A stretch of 64,000 nucleotides of DNA, from positions 1 through 64,000 of the forward strand of contig JAIYAZ010000103.1 in assembly GCA_027488755.1 (NCBI GenBank), written 5' to 3'. Positions within the stretch are counted from its first letter, which is position 1; each line of letters begins with the position of its first letter. Of this stretch, positions 17,014 through 26,006 are shown one piece after another. The notes under the pieces were generated by a model. That model saw only the letters and a program-made list of their open reading frames with translations, did no database searches and was not told where the DNA came from. Position numbers and translations under genes: made by a program. This stretch comes from Verrucomicrobiaceae bacterium. Lineage in GTDB: Bacteria > Verrucomicrobiota > Verrucomicrobiia > Chthoniobacterales > JAATET01.

Positions 17014-17829
17014 TCAGAGCGTGACGGTGCCGTCGAAGACGAAATCCGCCGGCCCGCGCAGGGTCACGGCGCGGAAGGTGCCGGGCGTTTCGCCGGGTTC
17101 GAATCCCACCTGCAGCGTGTCGCCGCCCCGCACCCGCACGCGGATCGGCCCGGTCTCGCCGGTGCGCAGGTGGTGCAGCAGCGCGGTGGCCACCACGCCC
17201 GTGCCGCAGGCCAGCGTCTCATCCTCGACGCCGCGTTCGTAGGTGCGGACCGCCAGGCTGCCGGGGGCTTCGACCTGGGCGAAGTTGGCGTTGGTGCCGC
17301 GCGGGGCGAAGTGCGCGTGATGACGCAGGGCCGCGCCGAGGCCGCGCACGTTCACGGTTTCGAGGTCCTCGACGTAAACCACGGCATGCGGCACGCCAGT
17401 GTTCAGGAAATGCACCGCGACCGGACCGAAGTCCGTCGCGAGCGGGCATTCCGGGGCGTAGCCGTGCGGCGCGCTCATTCCGATCTCCACCTCCTCGCCG
17501 TGGTAGGTGGCGCTGATCACCCCGGCCGGCGTTTCGAACGTAATGGGCGCGGCGTCGAGTCCGCTCACGCGGTGGGCGTAGCGGGCAAAACAGCGGGCGC
17601 CATTGCCGCACATCTCGGCCTCGCCGCCGTCAGCGTTGTGGTAGCGCATGCGGAAGGTCGCGCCGGCCTCGGCGGGCTCCACGAGCAGGAGGCCGTCGGC
17701 GCCGATGCCGCGGTGGCGGTCGCAAAGGCGGGCGATCTGTTCGCGCGTCAGGGAGATCGAGCGGTCGCGATTGTCCAGCATGACGAAGTCGTTGCCGGCG
17801 CCGTTCATCTTGGTGAAGGAAAGCGTCAT
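17014..17829 (-). CDS. dapF: Diaminopimelate epimerase
   Basis: DapF interconverts LL- and meso-diaminopimelate, supplying the cell-wall crosslinker and lysine precursor. The 271-residue protein has MNGAGNDFVMLDN at the start, the first catalytic cysteine in EMCGNGARCFARY and the second in LACGTGVVATALL. The start MTLSFTKMNGAGND was chosen by family alignment; the longer frame adds 45 unrelated residues. It is the first gene of the leftward dap run; its upstream 130 bases also contain the divergent promoter region of the outer-membrane protein gene. Confidence 0.97.
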   Translation of the reverse strand: MTLSFTKMNGAGNDFVMLDNRDRSISLTREQIARLCDRHRGIGADGLLLVEPAEAGATFRMRYHNADGGEAEMCGNGARCFARYAHRVSGLDAAPITFETPAGVISATYHGEEVEIGMSAPHGYAPECPLATDFGPVAVHFLNTGVPHAVVYVEDLETVNVRGLGAALRHHAHFAPRGTNANFAQVEAPGSLAVRTYERGVEDETLACGTGVVATALLHHLRTGETGPIRVRVRGGDTLQVGFEPGETPGTFRAVTLRGPADFVFDGTVTL

Positions 17830-17902
17830 GGAAGCGGAATCCAATGACGGGCAGGCGGACCCCGGAATCAAGGAAAACCACGCGCGGGACACCGCGGGGG
17901 CG

Positions 17903-17931
17903 TTTGAAAAAAGAGAAAAAGTGAGTTGTAA
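17903..17931 (+). promoter_or_regulatory. Possible sigma-70-type promoter
   Basis: TTGAAA (17903-17908) and TTGTAA (17926-17931) are separated by 17 bases in an A-rich stretch 32 bases before the outer-membrane protein gene. The -10 match is weak. Offered as the best candidate only. Confidence 0.3.
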
Positions 17932-17962
17932 ACAAAAGTGACTCCTACTAAAACCCCCGCCC

Positions 17963-18985
17963 ATGAAAACTCCTCAATGGCTTCGAGAGATGGTCGGCGG
18001 GCGTGGATTTGTGGGTGTCGCCGCGCTGTTTTTGGTGCTGGCTCCGACGGTCCCGGTGGCTTCCGCGCATGGCGTGGGTGGCCATTTGATCCGCGAAGAG
18101 GCGGAGGAGGATGCGCACGCCGGCCACGATCATGCGGAGGTGCCGGCCGGGCCGGGCGGCAAGACATTCAGGGAGGCGCTGCACGAGACGCAGGACCGCC
18201 GCTGGTGGGCGGCTTCGTTGGAGGCCGGCTGGACGAGCCGCGAGGTGCACTACGGCGTCGACGAGACCGGGAACTACGGGGCCTCCATCACGGAACTGGC
18301 GGTGCAAATCGACCGCTTCACCTTCAGCGCCTGGGCGGGCTTTGGCACCGGCAATAATTACCAGGAGTGGAATTTTGCCGCGAGCTACAACCTGGATCTG
18401 GGGCCCGTGTTTCTCAGCCCGGGATACAACTTCCGGTATGTGCCCGCGGAGGATGAGGAGACCTCATCGACGGAGTCCGAGGATTCCCACTCCGAGGAGG
18501 AGCACGGCGAGGAGCACGCGGAACACGACGAGGAGGGGCACGAGGAAGGGCATGACGATCACGCCGGGCACGCGGGTCATTCCCACGCCGGCCACGCGCA
18601 TTCCCACCAGGTCTACAACAACGAGCTCTTCCTCGTGTTCGGCTCGACGGCGATTCCCTACATCACGCCGACCACGACCTTCGTGGCCAACCTCAACGAT
18701 ACTCCCGGCATGTATCTGGAGTTTCGCGTGGATGGGGAGGTGCCCGTCTACCGCGACATCGTCACGCTGAACCCCTACGCGCTGCTTGGCCTGAACTTCG
18801 GCTACAACACCGCCGACACCTACGGCTGGAACAACTTCCAGTTCGGTCTCGAGGCCGACTGGAAGCTCACCCGCAACATCTCGCTCTACGGGGGCGTGAA
18901 CTACAGCGTGGCGATGACCGCGCTGCGCGACATTGGGCAGGGCAATGTCGTGTGGGCAAACGCCGGCGTCCGCTTCGTGTATTAG
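17963..18985 (+). CDS. Outer-membrane beta-barrel with histidine/acid-rich loop
   Basis: A 340-residue exported protein with a signal peptide (hydrophobic core VAALFLVLAPTVPVASA, cleavage near residue 35). The mature protein alternates amphipathic strands (WWAASLEAGWTSREVHYGVD, FTFSAWAGFGT, WNFAASYNLDLGPVFLSPGY) and ends in a strand finishing ANAGVRFVY, the aromatic C-terminus of outer-membrane barrels. Between strands, residues 162-215 form an acidic stretch with 13 histidines (HSEEEHGEEHAEHDEEGH and so on), a probable divalent-metal-binding loop; another HAGHDHAE lies near residue 52. Length and strand pattern fit a small porin-like barrel. Its stop codon overlaps the trpA stop from the other strand. 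Confidence 0.75.
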   Translation: MKTPQWLREMVGGRGFVGVAALFLVLAPTVPVASAHGVGGHLIREEAEEDAHAGHDHAEVPAGPGGKTFREALHETQDRRWWAASLEAGWTSREVHYGVDETGNYGASITELAVQIDRFTFSAWAGFGTGNNYQEWNFAASYNLDLGPVFLSPGYNFRYVPAEDEETSSTESEDSHSEEEHGEEHAEHDEEGHEEGHDDHAGHAGHSHAGHAHSHQVYNNELFLVFGSTAIPYITPTTTFVANLNDTPGMYLEFRVDGEVPVYRDIVTLNPYALLGLNFGYNTADTYGWNNFQFGLEADWKLTRNISLYGGVNYSVAMTALRDIGQGNVVWANAGVRFVY

Positions 18986-19791
18986 ACCCGGGCGACGGCC
19001 TCGGCGAGCGGGCGCACGAACGCTTCGATGCGCGCCGCCAGATCGGGGGCCGCGCCGTGTTCGCCGATGCGGCGCACGATCGCGCTACCCACGACGACGG
19101 CGTCGGCATGGCGGGCGACCTCGGCGGCCTGCTCCGGATTGGAGATGCCAAAACCCACGGCGATGGGGAGCGCGGTGTGGCGGCGGATCTCCGCAACCTG
19201 GCTGCCGATGGAATCCGCCAGGGCCGTCTGCTCCCCGGTGACGCCCTCGCGGGAGACGTAATAAATGAATCCCTCGGCCGCGGCGGCGATGCGCGCCATG
19301 CGCTCGGGCGGCGTGGTGGGGGCGATGAGTCGAATCGAACGCAGCCCTGCGGTGGCGCCCCATTCGCCGCTGGTGGCGGCCTCGTCGGGGGGGAGATCGA
19401 GGATGAGCACACCGTCAGCCCCCGCCGCGGCGGCATCCGCGTGGAAGCGCGCGAATCCGTAGGTGTAGACGGGATTGAGGTAGGTGAAGAGCACGAGGGG
19501 AATCTCCGAATGCGCGCGGATGGCCCGCACGGCATCCAGCACGCCGGGAAGCGTGGCGCCAGCGGCCAGGGCGCGGCCGGCGGCGGCCTGGATGGTCGCG
19601 CCGTCGGCGAGGGGATCGGAGAACGGGACGCCCAGCTCAATCACGCTCACGCCGGCGCATTCCAGGGCGAGCACAAGATCGACGGTGGTGGCGAGATTCG
19701 GATCGCCGGCGGTGAGGAAGGCGACGAGGCCACGCCGTCCCTCGGTCTTGAGGCGGGCGAAGCAGGTGTCGATGCGGTTGGGAGCGGTCAT
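18982..19791 (-). CDS. trpA: Tryptophan synthase alpha chain
   Basis: TrpA cleaves indole-3-glycerol phosphate to indole and glyceraldehyde-3-phosphate, passing indole to TrpB. The 269-residue barrel shows VAFLTAGDPN, the catalytic Glu and Asp in VIELGVPFSDPLADG, IPLVLFTYLNPVYTYG, and the phosphate loop VGFGISNPEQ. trpB is not in the window, so the usual trpBA pairing is broken here. The end overlaps the convergent outer-membrane protein gene by four bases (shared TTAG). Confidence 0.96.
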   Translation of the reverse strand: MTAPNRIDTCFARLKTEGRRGLVAFLTAGDPNLATTVDLVLALECAGVSVIELGVPFSDPLADGATIQAAAGRALAAGATLPGVLDAVRAIRAHSEIPLVLFTYLNPVYTYGFARFHADAAAAGADGVLILDLPPDEAATSGEWGATAGLRSIRLIAPTTPPERMARIAAAAEGFIYYVSREGVTGEQTALADSIGSQVAEIRRHTALPIAVGFGISNPEQAAEVARHADAVVVGSAIVRRIGEHGAAPDLAARIEAFVRPLAEAVARV

Positions 19792-19855
19792 GGGCGAGCG
19801 GAACAGACTGCCGCAAATGCCCCGCCGGCGAAAAGCGCGAATGGCGCGGCGGGGT

Positions 19856-20188
19856 TTATTCCCCCGGCAGGCGCACGAAAAACGGCCCGAACATCATCGC
19901 CAGCCCGCAGAGCACGCAAAGGGCCGTGGCCAGCTTGAGGCCGATGCAGGCCGCCACGAGCCAGGGGTCGCCCACCGTGTCGCGGTGGCCGTTGCGGAGC
20001 ACGAAGGCGATCACGCCGAAAAAGCGGTCCATGCCGTTGCGGCGGCGGGTGGACGTTCCGAAGATGCCTCCGTGCAGCCCGTGATGGCCCGCGCGCAGTC
20101 GGCGCACGATCAGTTTGTAAATGGCGATCCAGGCCGCGATCGAACCCAGCATGCCGAGAAAAAAGAAAGCCAGGACCGCGTCGCTCAT
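19856..20188 (-). CDS. Small membrane protein of unknown function
   Basis: A 110-residue protein with two hydrophobic segments (AVLAFFFLGMLGSIAAWIAI at about 4-23 and ACIGLKLATALCVLCGLAMM at about 80-99). A basic, Gly/His-rich loop lies between them (RRLRAGHHGLHGG), followed by RRRNGMDRFFGVIAFV. No family recognised. It is divergent from the peroxidase gene (135 bases apart) and 64 bases upstream of trpA on the same strand, so the two may be cotranscribed. Confidence 0.5.
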   Translation of the reverse strand: MSDAVLAFFFLGMLGSIAAWIAIYKLIVRRLRAGHHGLHGGIFGTSTRRRNGMDRFFGVIAFVLRNGHRDTVGDPWLVAACIGLKLATALCVLCGLAMMFGPFFVRLPGE

Positions 20189-20323
20189 GGGAACCCCAGC
20201 GAAGCGGAAGCGGCGGAAAACGTCACGCCCGCGAATTTACATTTGCTTAACAATTTTCCCGGCACTTTCACACATCCTCTTTACGTCGCGGGAGTGAACT
20301 CGGAGGCGAAGTCACCCACTCCC

Positions 20324-22093
20324 ATGAAACACCCCACTCCCACCACCACGCTCTTCCTTGCGATGTCCCTCGCTGCCGTCGTCTCCCCGACGGCGACCGG
20401 CGAACCGCTGTTCAATACCCCGAATTCTCCGAACCTGCCGGCGATGCGAAAAGAGGCCGCCGGCCGGCGTCCGCCCGCCCCGGCCGCGGGCAACGCCACC
20501 AACGCCCCGGCGCGCTATCCGCGGGAGTTTCGCCCGGCAAACGGAGCCGGCACGAACGCCGTCCACCCCGAATGGGGCAACGCCAACGTCGCCTTCCTGC
20601 GCCTGACCGGTGCGGCCTACGCGGATGGCGTGAGCGCCCCGGCCGGTCCCACGCGGCCCACCGCTCGCGCGATCAGCAACGCCGTCGTGGCGCAGACGGG
20701 CTCCATCCCGAACGCCCGCGGCGCCTCCGCCATGGTCTGGCAATGGGGGCAGTTCCTTGACCACGATCTGGACCTCTCGCCGGTCGCCACGCCGGCCGAG
20801 GAGTTTGACATCGCCGTGCCCGCCGGCGATCCGAGCTTTGATCCCGACGGCAGCGGGGATGCGGTGATCGCCCTCGACCGCACGCTCTCGCTCACGGATG
20901 CCTACGGCGTTCGCCAGCAGGTGAACGCCCTCACGGCCTTCATCGACGGCTCCCAGGTCTACGGCTCGGATGACGAGCGCGCCCGCGCCCTGCGGACGCT
21001 GGAGGGAGGACGTCTGCGCACGGGCGACGGCAACCTTCTGCCGTTCAACACCACCGGCCTCGACAATGCCCCCGCGCCGACGGCGAACTTTTTTGTCGCA
21101 GGTGATTTTCGCGTGAACGAGCAGGTGGGCCTGATGGCGATTCAGACGTTGTTCGTCCGCGAGCACAATTACTGGGCGGCGGAGATCCAGCGGAAGGAGG
21201 CGGGTCTCACGGACGAGCAAATCTACCAACGCGCTCGCGCCATTGTCGGAGCGGAGATTCAGGCCATCACCTACCGGGAGTTTCTGCCGGTGCTCATCGG
21301 TCCCGGCGCTCTGCGGCCGTATCGCGGTTACCGCCCGGAGGTGAATCCCGGCATCAGCAACGAGTTCGCCACCGCCGCCTACCGCGTGGGCCACACCATG
21401 CTCTCGCCGACCCTGCTGCGCGTGAACGCCGATGGCAGCCCGCATGCCGACGGGGAGCTGTCGCTCGCGGCGTCGTTCTTCAACGTGGGGGAAATCACGA
21501 AAAACGGCATCGAGCCGATCCTGGGCGGGCTCACGCGGCAGGTCGGCCAGGAGATCGATTCCTACCTCGTGGATGAGGTGCGGAACTTTCTCTTCGGCGC
21601 GCCGGGCAGTCCGGGCTTTGACCTAGCCTCGCTGAACATCCAGCGCGGCCGGGATCACGGGCTGTCGGGTTACGCCCAGGTGCGGCGCAGCCTGGGGCTT
21701 CGCGACGTGGTGAAGTTCGCCGACATCACCCCCGACGCGACCGTGCAGGCCAACCTCGCGCGGGTGTATCCCTCGGTCGAGGACATTGACCTGTGGGTGG
21801 GGGGACTGGCCGAGCCGCACGCCCCGGGCGCGCTGGTGGGCGCGACGTTCCAGGCGATCCTGCGCGACCAATTCGAGCGGCTTCGCGACGGCGATCGTTT
21901 CTGGTATCAGAGCTATCTGCCGACGGAGCTTGTCCGGTTGGTCGAGCAGCAGACGCTGGCGGGCATTCTGCGCCGCAACGCGGTGGTGAGCTGGAGCTAT
22001 CCGGCGTCGGCCTTCCTCACCGTGTCGGCGACGAAACCCACGCCGAAGCCGGCCGGGCGGCCGCATCATCGCCGGGGCGGGGCGCGCCGCTAG
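20324..22093 (+). CDS. Exported animal-type haem peroxidase
   Basis: A 589-residue secreted member of the animal haem peroxidase superfamily (peroxidasin/peroxicin-like), which oxidises halides or organic substrates with H2O2. The signal peptide covers about residues 1-26. The distal haem motif WGQFLDHDLD (His147, with Asp146 and Asp148), the REHN motif (279-282), and the proximal histidine in YRVGHTMLSP (His357) are all present, as is NIQRGRDHGLSGY near the end, so the protein should bind haem and be active. The start gives a good signal peptide; a longer open frame upstream is the antisense of trpA. It has no obvious partner genes and is convergent with the 22135 gene. Confidence 0.92.
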   Translation: MKHPTPTTTLFLAMSLAAVVSPTATGEPLFNTPNSPNLPAMRKEAAGRRPPAPAAGNATNAPARYPREFRPANGAGTNAVHPEWGNANVAFLRLTGAAYADGVSAPAGPTRPTARAISNAVVAQTGSIPNARGASAMVWQWGQFLDHDLDLSPVATPAEEFDIAVPAGDPSFDPDGSGDAVIALDRTLSLTDAYGVRQQVNALTAFIDGSQVYGSDDERARALRTLEGGRLRTGDGNLLPFNTTGLDNAPAPTANFFVAGDFRVNEQVGLMAIQTLFVREHNYWAAEIQRKEAGLTDEQIYQRARAIVGAEIQAITYREFLPVLIGPGALRPYRGYRPEVNPGISNEFATAAYRVGHTMLSPTLLRVNADGSPHADGELSLAASFFNVGEITKNGIEPILGGLTRQVGQEIDSYLVDEVRNFLFGAPGSPGFDLASLNIQRGRDHGLSGYAQVRRSLGLRDVVKFADITPDATVQANLARVYPSVEDIDLWVGGLAEPHAPGALVGATFQAILRDQFERLRDGDRFWYQSYLPTELVRLVEQQTLAGILRRNAVVSWSYPASAFLTVSATKPTPKPAGRPHHRRGGARR

Positions 22094-22134
22094 GGCGCAT
22101 CAGACGGATTCATCGAGCGGATGCCGGGGCGCGG

Positions 22135-22977
22135 TCAGCGCTCCTGCATCCGTTCCAGCGGGAGGTAGCGCTGGGCGGCGTCCTTGAAGGAATACTTCAC
22201 CCATTCCTGCTCGCCGTCGGTGGAGCGGGTGATCAGCGCGAGGTTGCGGGCGCAGGCGGCCTGCCACGCGGCTTCAGTCGGCTGTCGCGCCGCCTCGAGG
22301 CGGGCGGGATTCCAAATGGTGACGCGCCACTCGGGGGATGCCCCCTGCTTGACGCGGCAGGTTTCGATGACGAGGCCGTCGGCCGCGCGCTGGCCCCCGG
22401 TGCGGTCGAGCCGGTAGAGGGCTTCGAACTGCTCGCGGGAGGCGAGGTAGGAGGCGAGGAACTGCCGGCAGCGTTTCTGGGCGTCGCCGCTGTGGAACCA
22501 GAATTTCCCGTCGTAGCCGATCTGGACCGCGGCGGGGTTTTCCGGGTCGCCGAAGATGTCGAGCTGGTAGATGCGGTTGGCGCGGAAGGAGAGCCGCGGC
22601 ACGTTGCGAAACGGGCCGTCGGTGATGGGCCGGGCGGGCAGGACGCGCAGGGAATTCACCCAGTCGGAGTGGTAGAGGTCGGAGAGCGGAATCCACCACG
22701 GCGGCAGTTCGTCGGGCTCCATCACGCGGGTGAGGGGTTCCTTGTCGGTGATGTCCTCGTAGATGCGGCGGATGGCCTTCTTGGAGAAAACGACCTTGCC
22801 GGAGCCGACCTCCATGAACACGCGATCCTTGGACTGCGCGAGAATCCGCCCGCTCACGCGCGCGCCGCTCTTAAGGGTCACGCTGTCCATCGCCGGCGCA
22901 ACCCCGGTTCCGAGGAGCAGCAGGGTCACCGCGCCGGTTGCCGCCAGGGCGGAGAGGGGCGGGCGGCGGAGCGGCAT
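22135..22977 (-). CDS. Exported protein of unknown function
   Basis: A 280-residue protein with a signal peptide (RRPPLSALAATGAVTLLLLG, cleavage near residue 29). After it comes a short strand-rich module (VTLKSGARVSGRILAQSKDR, VFMEVGSGKVVFSKKAIRRI) resembling Sm-like barrel repeats found at the N-termini of secreted Verrucomicrobiota proteins. The rest (WWIPLSDLYHSDWVNSLRVL and so on) is unrecognised. The ATG at 22977 was chosen because it yields the signal peptide. It is divergent from the GH1 gene, which starts 105 bases away. Confidence 0.65.
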   Translation of the reverse strand: MPLRRPPLSALAATGAVTLLLLGTGVAPAMDSVTLKSGARVSGRILAQSKDRVFMEVGSGKVVFSKKAIRRIYEDITDKEPLTRVMEPDELPPWWIPLSDLYHSDWVNSLRVLPARPITDGPFRNVPRLSFRANRIYQLDIFGDPENPAAVQIGYDGKFWFHSGDAQKRCRQFLASYLASREQFEALYRLDRTGGQRAADGLVIETCRVKQGASPEWRVTIWNPARLEAARQPTEAAWQAACARNLALITRSTDGEQEWVKYSFKDAAQRYLPLERMQER

Positions 22978-23082
22978 GCCCGATGCGTAAAGTGCGGGCG
23001 GCGTTTTGTCAAAAGCGGGCTGGCGGGGGTTTGAAGCAATGGGAATTGCCAATGCGCGGGCGAGTTCGTATGCGTCTCGACC

Positions 23083-24456
23083 ATGCCGACTCGTCCCGGG
23101 AAGTTGCCGCCGCCTGCGAGAATTTTCCGCGGGGCGTTGCTGCCGGCGGCTTTGCTCTTCGCCCTCGCGGGCTGCGTGACGGAGCCGTGGGGACCCCGCG
23201 TGTCGAAAGCTCAGGCCGCCCGCAATGCCGCGGTGCCGACCGGGCCGTTCTGGTGGGGCGTTTCGACGAGCGGCTACCAGACCGAGGACAAGGGCTACCT
23301 GCCCGGCGATCCGCGCTACTTCCTGACGGACTGGGACCTTTTCATTCAGGACGGGCGGGCGCCGGAGCGGGGCGACGCGACCTTTTCCTACTCGCAGTTC
23401 GACCGCGACCTCGCGCTGCTGCGCGAGATCGGCGTGAATCATTACCGGTTCGGCGTGGAATGGGCCCGCGTCGAGCCGCGCAAAGGCGAATTCAACGAAG
23501 ACGCCATTCGGCATTACGTGGAAATCGCCCGCAAGACGCGCGCGGCGGGCATCGAGCCGATCGTCTGCCTCTGGCACTTCACGTTCCCCGACTGGCTCAC
23601 CGACTTCAAACGCAAGGACCGCTCGCACTGGCTCCACCCCGATGCCGACGCCCGCTGGCGCGCCTACGTCACGCGGATGGTCGTCGCGTTGAAGCCCTAC
23701 GTGCGGATTTACGTTCCGCAGAACGAGCCCAACGGCATGCTGCCGCTCGCGTATCTCGGCGACCATTGGCCGCCCTCGATGCTGCTGAATACGTTTGCCT
23801 ACAAACGCGCGATGAAGGCCTGCGTGGCCCAGTTCCGCGAGGCGGCGGCCATCATCAAGGCGGAGCGGCCCGACGCCCTCGTGATGAACGTGCAGGCGAT
23901 CCCGTGGTGGAAGCGCAACTTCCTCGGGGATCCCACGAGCCTCGTTTACAACACGGTGCGGCGGGTTTGCTTCGACCACCTCGACGCCGTGCAGGACGTC
24001 TGCGACCTCATTGGCGTCAATTATTACTACAGCCAGAACGCGACGCTGCTGGACTTCCTTTACGCCGGGCGAGGGGAGAAGGCCGCGAACTATACCCAGA
24101 TGGGCTGGGTGATCGATCCCGAGTCCTTCTACAACGTGCTCATGGACGTCCGGCGCCGCTATTGGAAGCCGATCGTGGTCACGGAGAACGGCATCGGCAC
24201 GCTCAACGAACAAAAGAAAATCAAGTATCTCCGCGACCACATCATCCAGCTCCGGCGCGCCATGGCTGATGGGGCGGACGTGCGCGGTTACTTCGCCTGG
24301 ACGCTTACCGACAACTACGAGTGGCACGAAGGTTACAAGGCCAATTTCGGCCTCTCGAGCCTGAATCCAAGGACCGGCGAGCGCACCCTCGAGCCCTCCG
24401 GACAATTCTACCGCAACCTCATCGCCCACTACGGCGACCTCAGCGCCCGCCCATGA
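23083..24456 (+). CDS. GH1 glycoside hydrolase, predicted lipoprotein
   Basis: A retaining beta-glycosidase of family GH1 (beta-glucosidase type). The 457-residue protein has a lipobox FALAGC (Cys31), so it is predicted to be tethered to a membrane face outside the cytoplasm. The barrel follows with WWGVSTSGYQTED at its start, the acid/base glutamate in VPQNEPNG (Glu215) and the nucleophile in IVVTENGIG (Glu368), then YFAWTLTDNYEWHEGY and NFGLSSL, all conserved. GH1 enzymes are usually cytoplasmic, so export is notable. The next gene starts inside its stop (ATGA). Confidence 0.93.
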   Translation: MPTRPGKLPPPARIFRGALLPAALLFALAGCVTEPWGPRVSKAQAARNAAVPTGPFWWGVSTSGYQTEDKGYLPGDPRYFLTDWDLFIQDGRAPERGDATFSYSQFDRDLALLREIGVNHYRFGVEWARVEPRKGEFNEDAIRHYVEIARKTRAAGIEPIVCLWHFTFPDWLTDFKRKDRSHWLHPDADARWRAYVTRMVVALKPYVRIYVPQNEPNGMLPLAYLGDHWPPSMLLNTFAYKRAMKACVAQFREAAAIIKAERPDALVMNVQAIPWWKRNFLGDPTSLVYNTVRRVCFDHLDAVQDVCDLIGVNYYYSQNATLLDFLYAGRGEKAANYTQMGWVIDPESFYNVLMDVRRRYWKPIVVTENGIGTLNEQKKIKYLRDHIIQLRRAMADGADVRGYFAWTLTDNYEWHEGYKANFGLSSLNPRTGERTLEPSGQFYRNLIAHYGDLSARP

Positions 24457-25145
24457 CGAACAAAGGAACCTTCGACGTTTTTGAACTTCTCTCCGCCATT
24501 CTGCTCGGGCTCGGGGCCACGCTTTGCAGCGTGGCCAGCTACCAGAACGGACTTTGGAACGGAAAGTCGAACGAGAGCTTCGCGCAGGCCACCCAGGTGA
24601 TGACCAAGTCGGCGGATAGCGGCACGTATGCCGACGCGAAAATCGGCAGCGACAGCGCCGTGAAGATGAAGACGATCGAGGCGCTCACGAAGGCCCACAT
24701 GCTACCGCCCGGCGACGAGCGCGACTACCTCCTGCGCCTCGCCAGCGAGCTTTATCTGCGGGAATTCAGCGACGAAGCCTACGACGACTTCGACCTGCCG
24801 CTTGAGCCGCGCAAGCATTACGACAAAACCGGGGAGCTCACCGGCTTTTCGGCGGAAGTGCTTTTCGAAGCCTCGGAGCGTGATTTTTCCAAGACCTACT
24901 ACCGGTGGATGTATGAGGAAAAGGTCCGCAACGCCGAGGAGGCCTCCCGCCACTTTGAGGACGGCCAGCGCTTCAGCACGATCGGCGATAAGTTTGCCCT
25001 CAACGGCGTGCAATACGCGATGGCGCTGTTTTTTGCCGGTCTTGGGCTCGTGTTCAAAAGCCGCGTGCGCTGGGCGTTTCTGGTGCTGGGCGGCCTCGTG
25101 CTCGGCGTCGCGATCACCTACATGTTTCAGCTGCCCTGGGCGTAA
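24453..25145 (+). CDS. Membrane protein of unknown function
   Basis: A 230-residue protein with one membrane segment near the N-terminus (FELLSAILLGLGATLCSVAS) and two near the C-terminus (YAMALFFAGLGLVF and WAFLVLGGLVLGVAITYMF). Between them is a hydrophilic helical region of about 130 residues (NGKSNESFAQATQVMTKSAD, RDYLLRLASELYLREF, YRWMYEEKVRNAEEASRHFE). No family is named; the topology resembles DUF4337-like proteins. It overlaps the GH1 stop by four bases, so the two are made together. Confidence 0.6.
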   Translation: MTNKGTFDVFELLSAILLGLGATLCSVASYQNGLWNGKSNESFAQATQVMTKSADSGTYADAKIGSDSAVKMKTIEALTKAHMLPPGDERDYLLRLASELYLREFSDEAYDDFDLPLEPRKHYDKTGELTGFSAEVLFEASERDFSKTYYRWMYEEKVRNAEEASRHFEDGQRFSTIGDKFALNGVQYAMALFFAGLGLVFKSRVRWAFLVLGGLVLGVAITYMFQLPWA

Positions 25146-25205
25146 TCCCGCCCATCACCGGCAGCAAACGGACGGGTGAGGGGAGGCGCGGTGCCGAAAA
25201 CTCCC

Positions 25206-26006
25206 TCACGCGGCGGCTTCCAGGGCCCGACCCAGCGCGTTGAGGTCGTGCTCCCGCGCGGCGTCGTAGATCGCGTCGTCCAGCGGGGAGAAGGCCGCGA
25301 GCGGAGCGCGGGGGACGCCCGCGTGGTGGCGGAGGTGGGGGTCGAGGAATTCGTGGATGGCCGCCCGGGCGGCCGAATCCGGCGGGGGAACGTCGAGAAA
25401 CCCGGCGAGCCGGGCGGAGGTTTCCGCTGATTCATTCAGGAGCTGCTCGTAGGTGAGCACCATGCGGGGCGCATCCCGGGTGGTGCGTTCCGCGGCCTGG
25501 ACGTGTTCCCGCCACAAGTCCAGCGCCGCCTCGCGGGGAAGGTCATCCCGGTGGGCCAGCGAGGCGGCGACTTCCTGGGGACGCCGCACCATGAGAACGA
25601 AGCGCGGCGTCCGGGGCGTTTCGCGTTGCAGGAGCTCCCGCCAGACCGGCATCAGGCGGCACAAACGCGGGTCCTTGAGGCCGAAGAGCGGATGGGCGGG
25701 GAAGCGGAGGCCGTATTCGGCCGTCAACGCGGGGAGATCGACGCGGGTCCGCCAGTCCTCGGGCAGGGCAAAGGGGGTTTTCCAGCGCGCGCCAAAAACC
25801 CGGCGGAGCAGGTGGTCGTTCAGCCGGACGGCCGCGGTCATCTCGAAGTGGCCTTTCGGGTTGCTCGGCGAGGCTCCGATGAGATCGCTCCCAAACTCCA
25901 CGCCGAGTTTCTGGAGCACGCCGGCCAGGGCGGACGTTCCGCTGCGATGCATGCCGAGAATGACCACGGGCTGGCGGGCGTTGTCCCTCGGGGTTATTGA
26001 ATCCAT
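25206..26006 (-). CDS. Sulfotransferase-family protein
   Basis: A 266-residue cytoplasmic protein with the PAPS-binding P-loop of sulfotransferases at its start (VVILGMHRSGTSALAGVLQK, residues 14-33), then NPKGHFEM, FGLKDPRLCRLMPVW (a typical KDPR motif) and RFVLMVRRPQEVAASL, where the RxP-containing strand contacts the 3'-phosphate. It most likely transfers sulfate to a carbohydrate or other surface polymer, but some members have unknown roles. The ATG at 26006 was preferred because the upstream 50 codons look non-coding. It is convergent with the 24453 gene. Confidence 0.8.
   Translation of the reverse strand: MDSITPRDNARQPVVILGMHRSGTSALAGVLQKLGVEFGSDLIGASPSNPKGHFEMTAAVRLNDHLLRRVFGARWKTPFALPEDWRTRVDLPALTAEYGLRFPAHPLFGLKDPRLCRLMPVWRELLQRETPRTPRFVLMVRRPQEVAASLAHRDDLPREAALDLWREHVQAAERTTRDAPRMVLTYEQLLNESAETSARLAGFLDVPPPDSAARAAIHEFLDPHLRHHAGVPRAPLAAFSPLDDAIYDAAREHDLNALGRALEAAA

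Noticed and set aside
17095-17111. A tRNA T-arm-like sequence (gggttcgaatcccac)
   Set aside because: It lies inside dapF and encodes conserved VGFEPGE residues. No acceptor stem, anticodon arm or D-arm is present around it.
19484-20323. A longer start for the peroxidase
   Set aside because: The frame upstream of 20324 is antisense to trpA and the small membrane protein gene. The ATG at 20324 gives a proper signal peptide.
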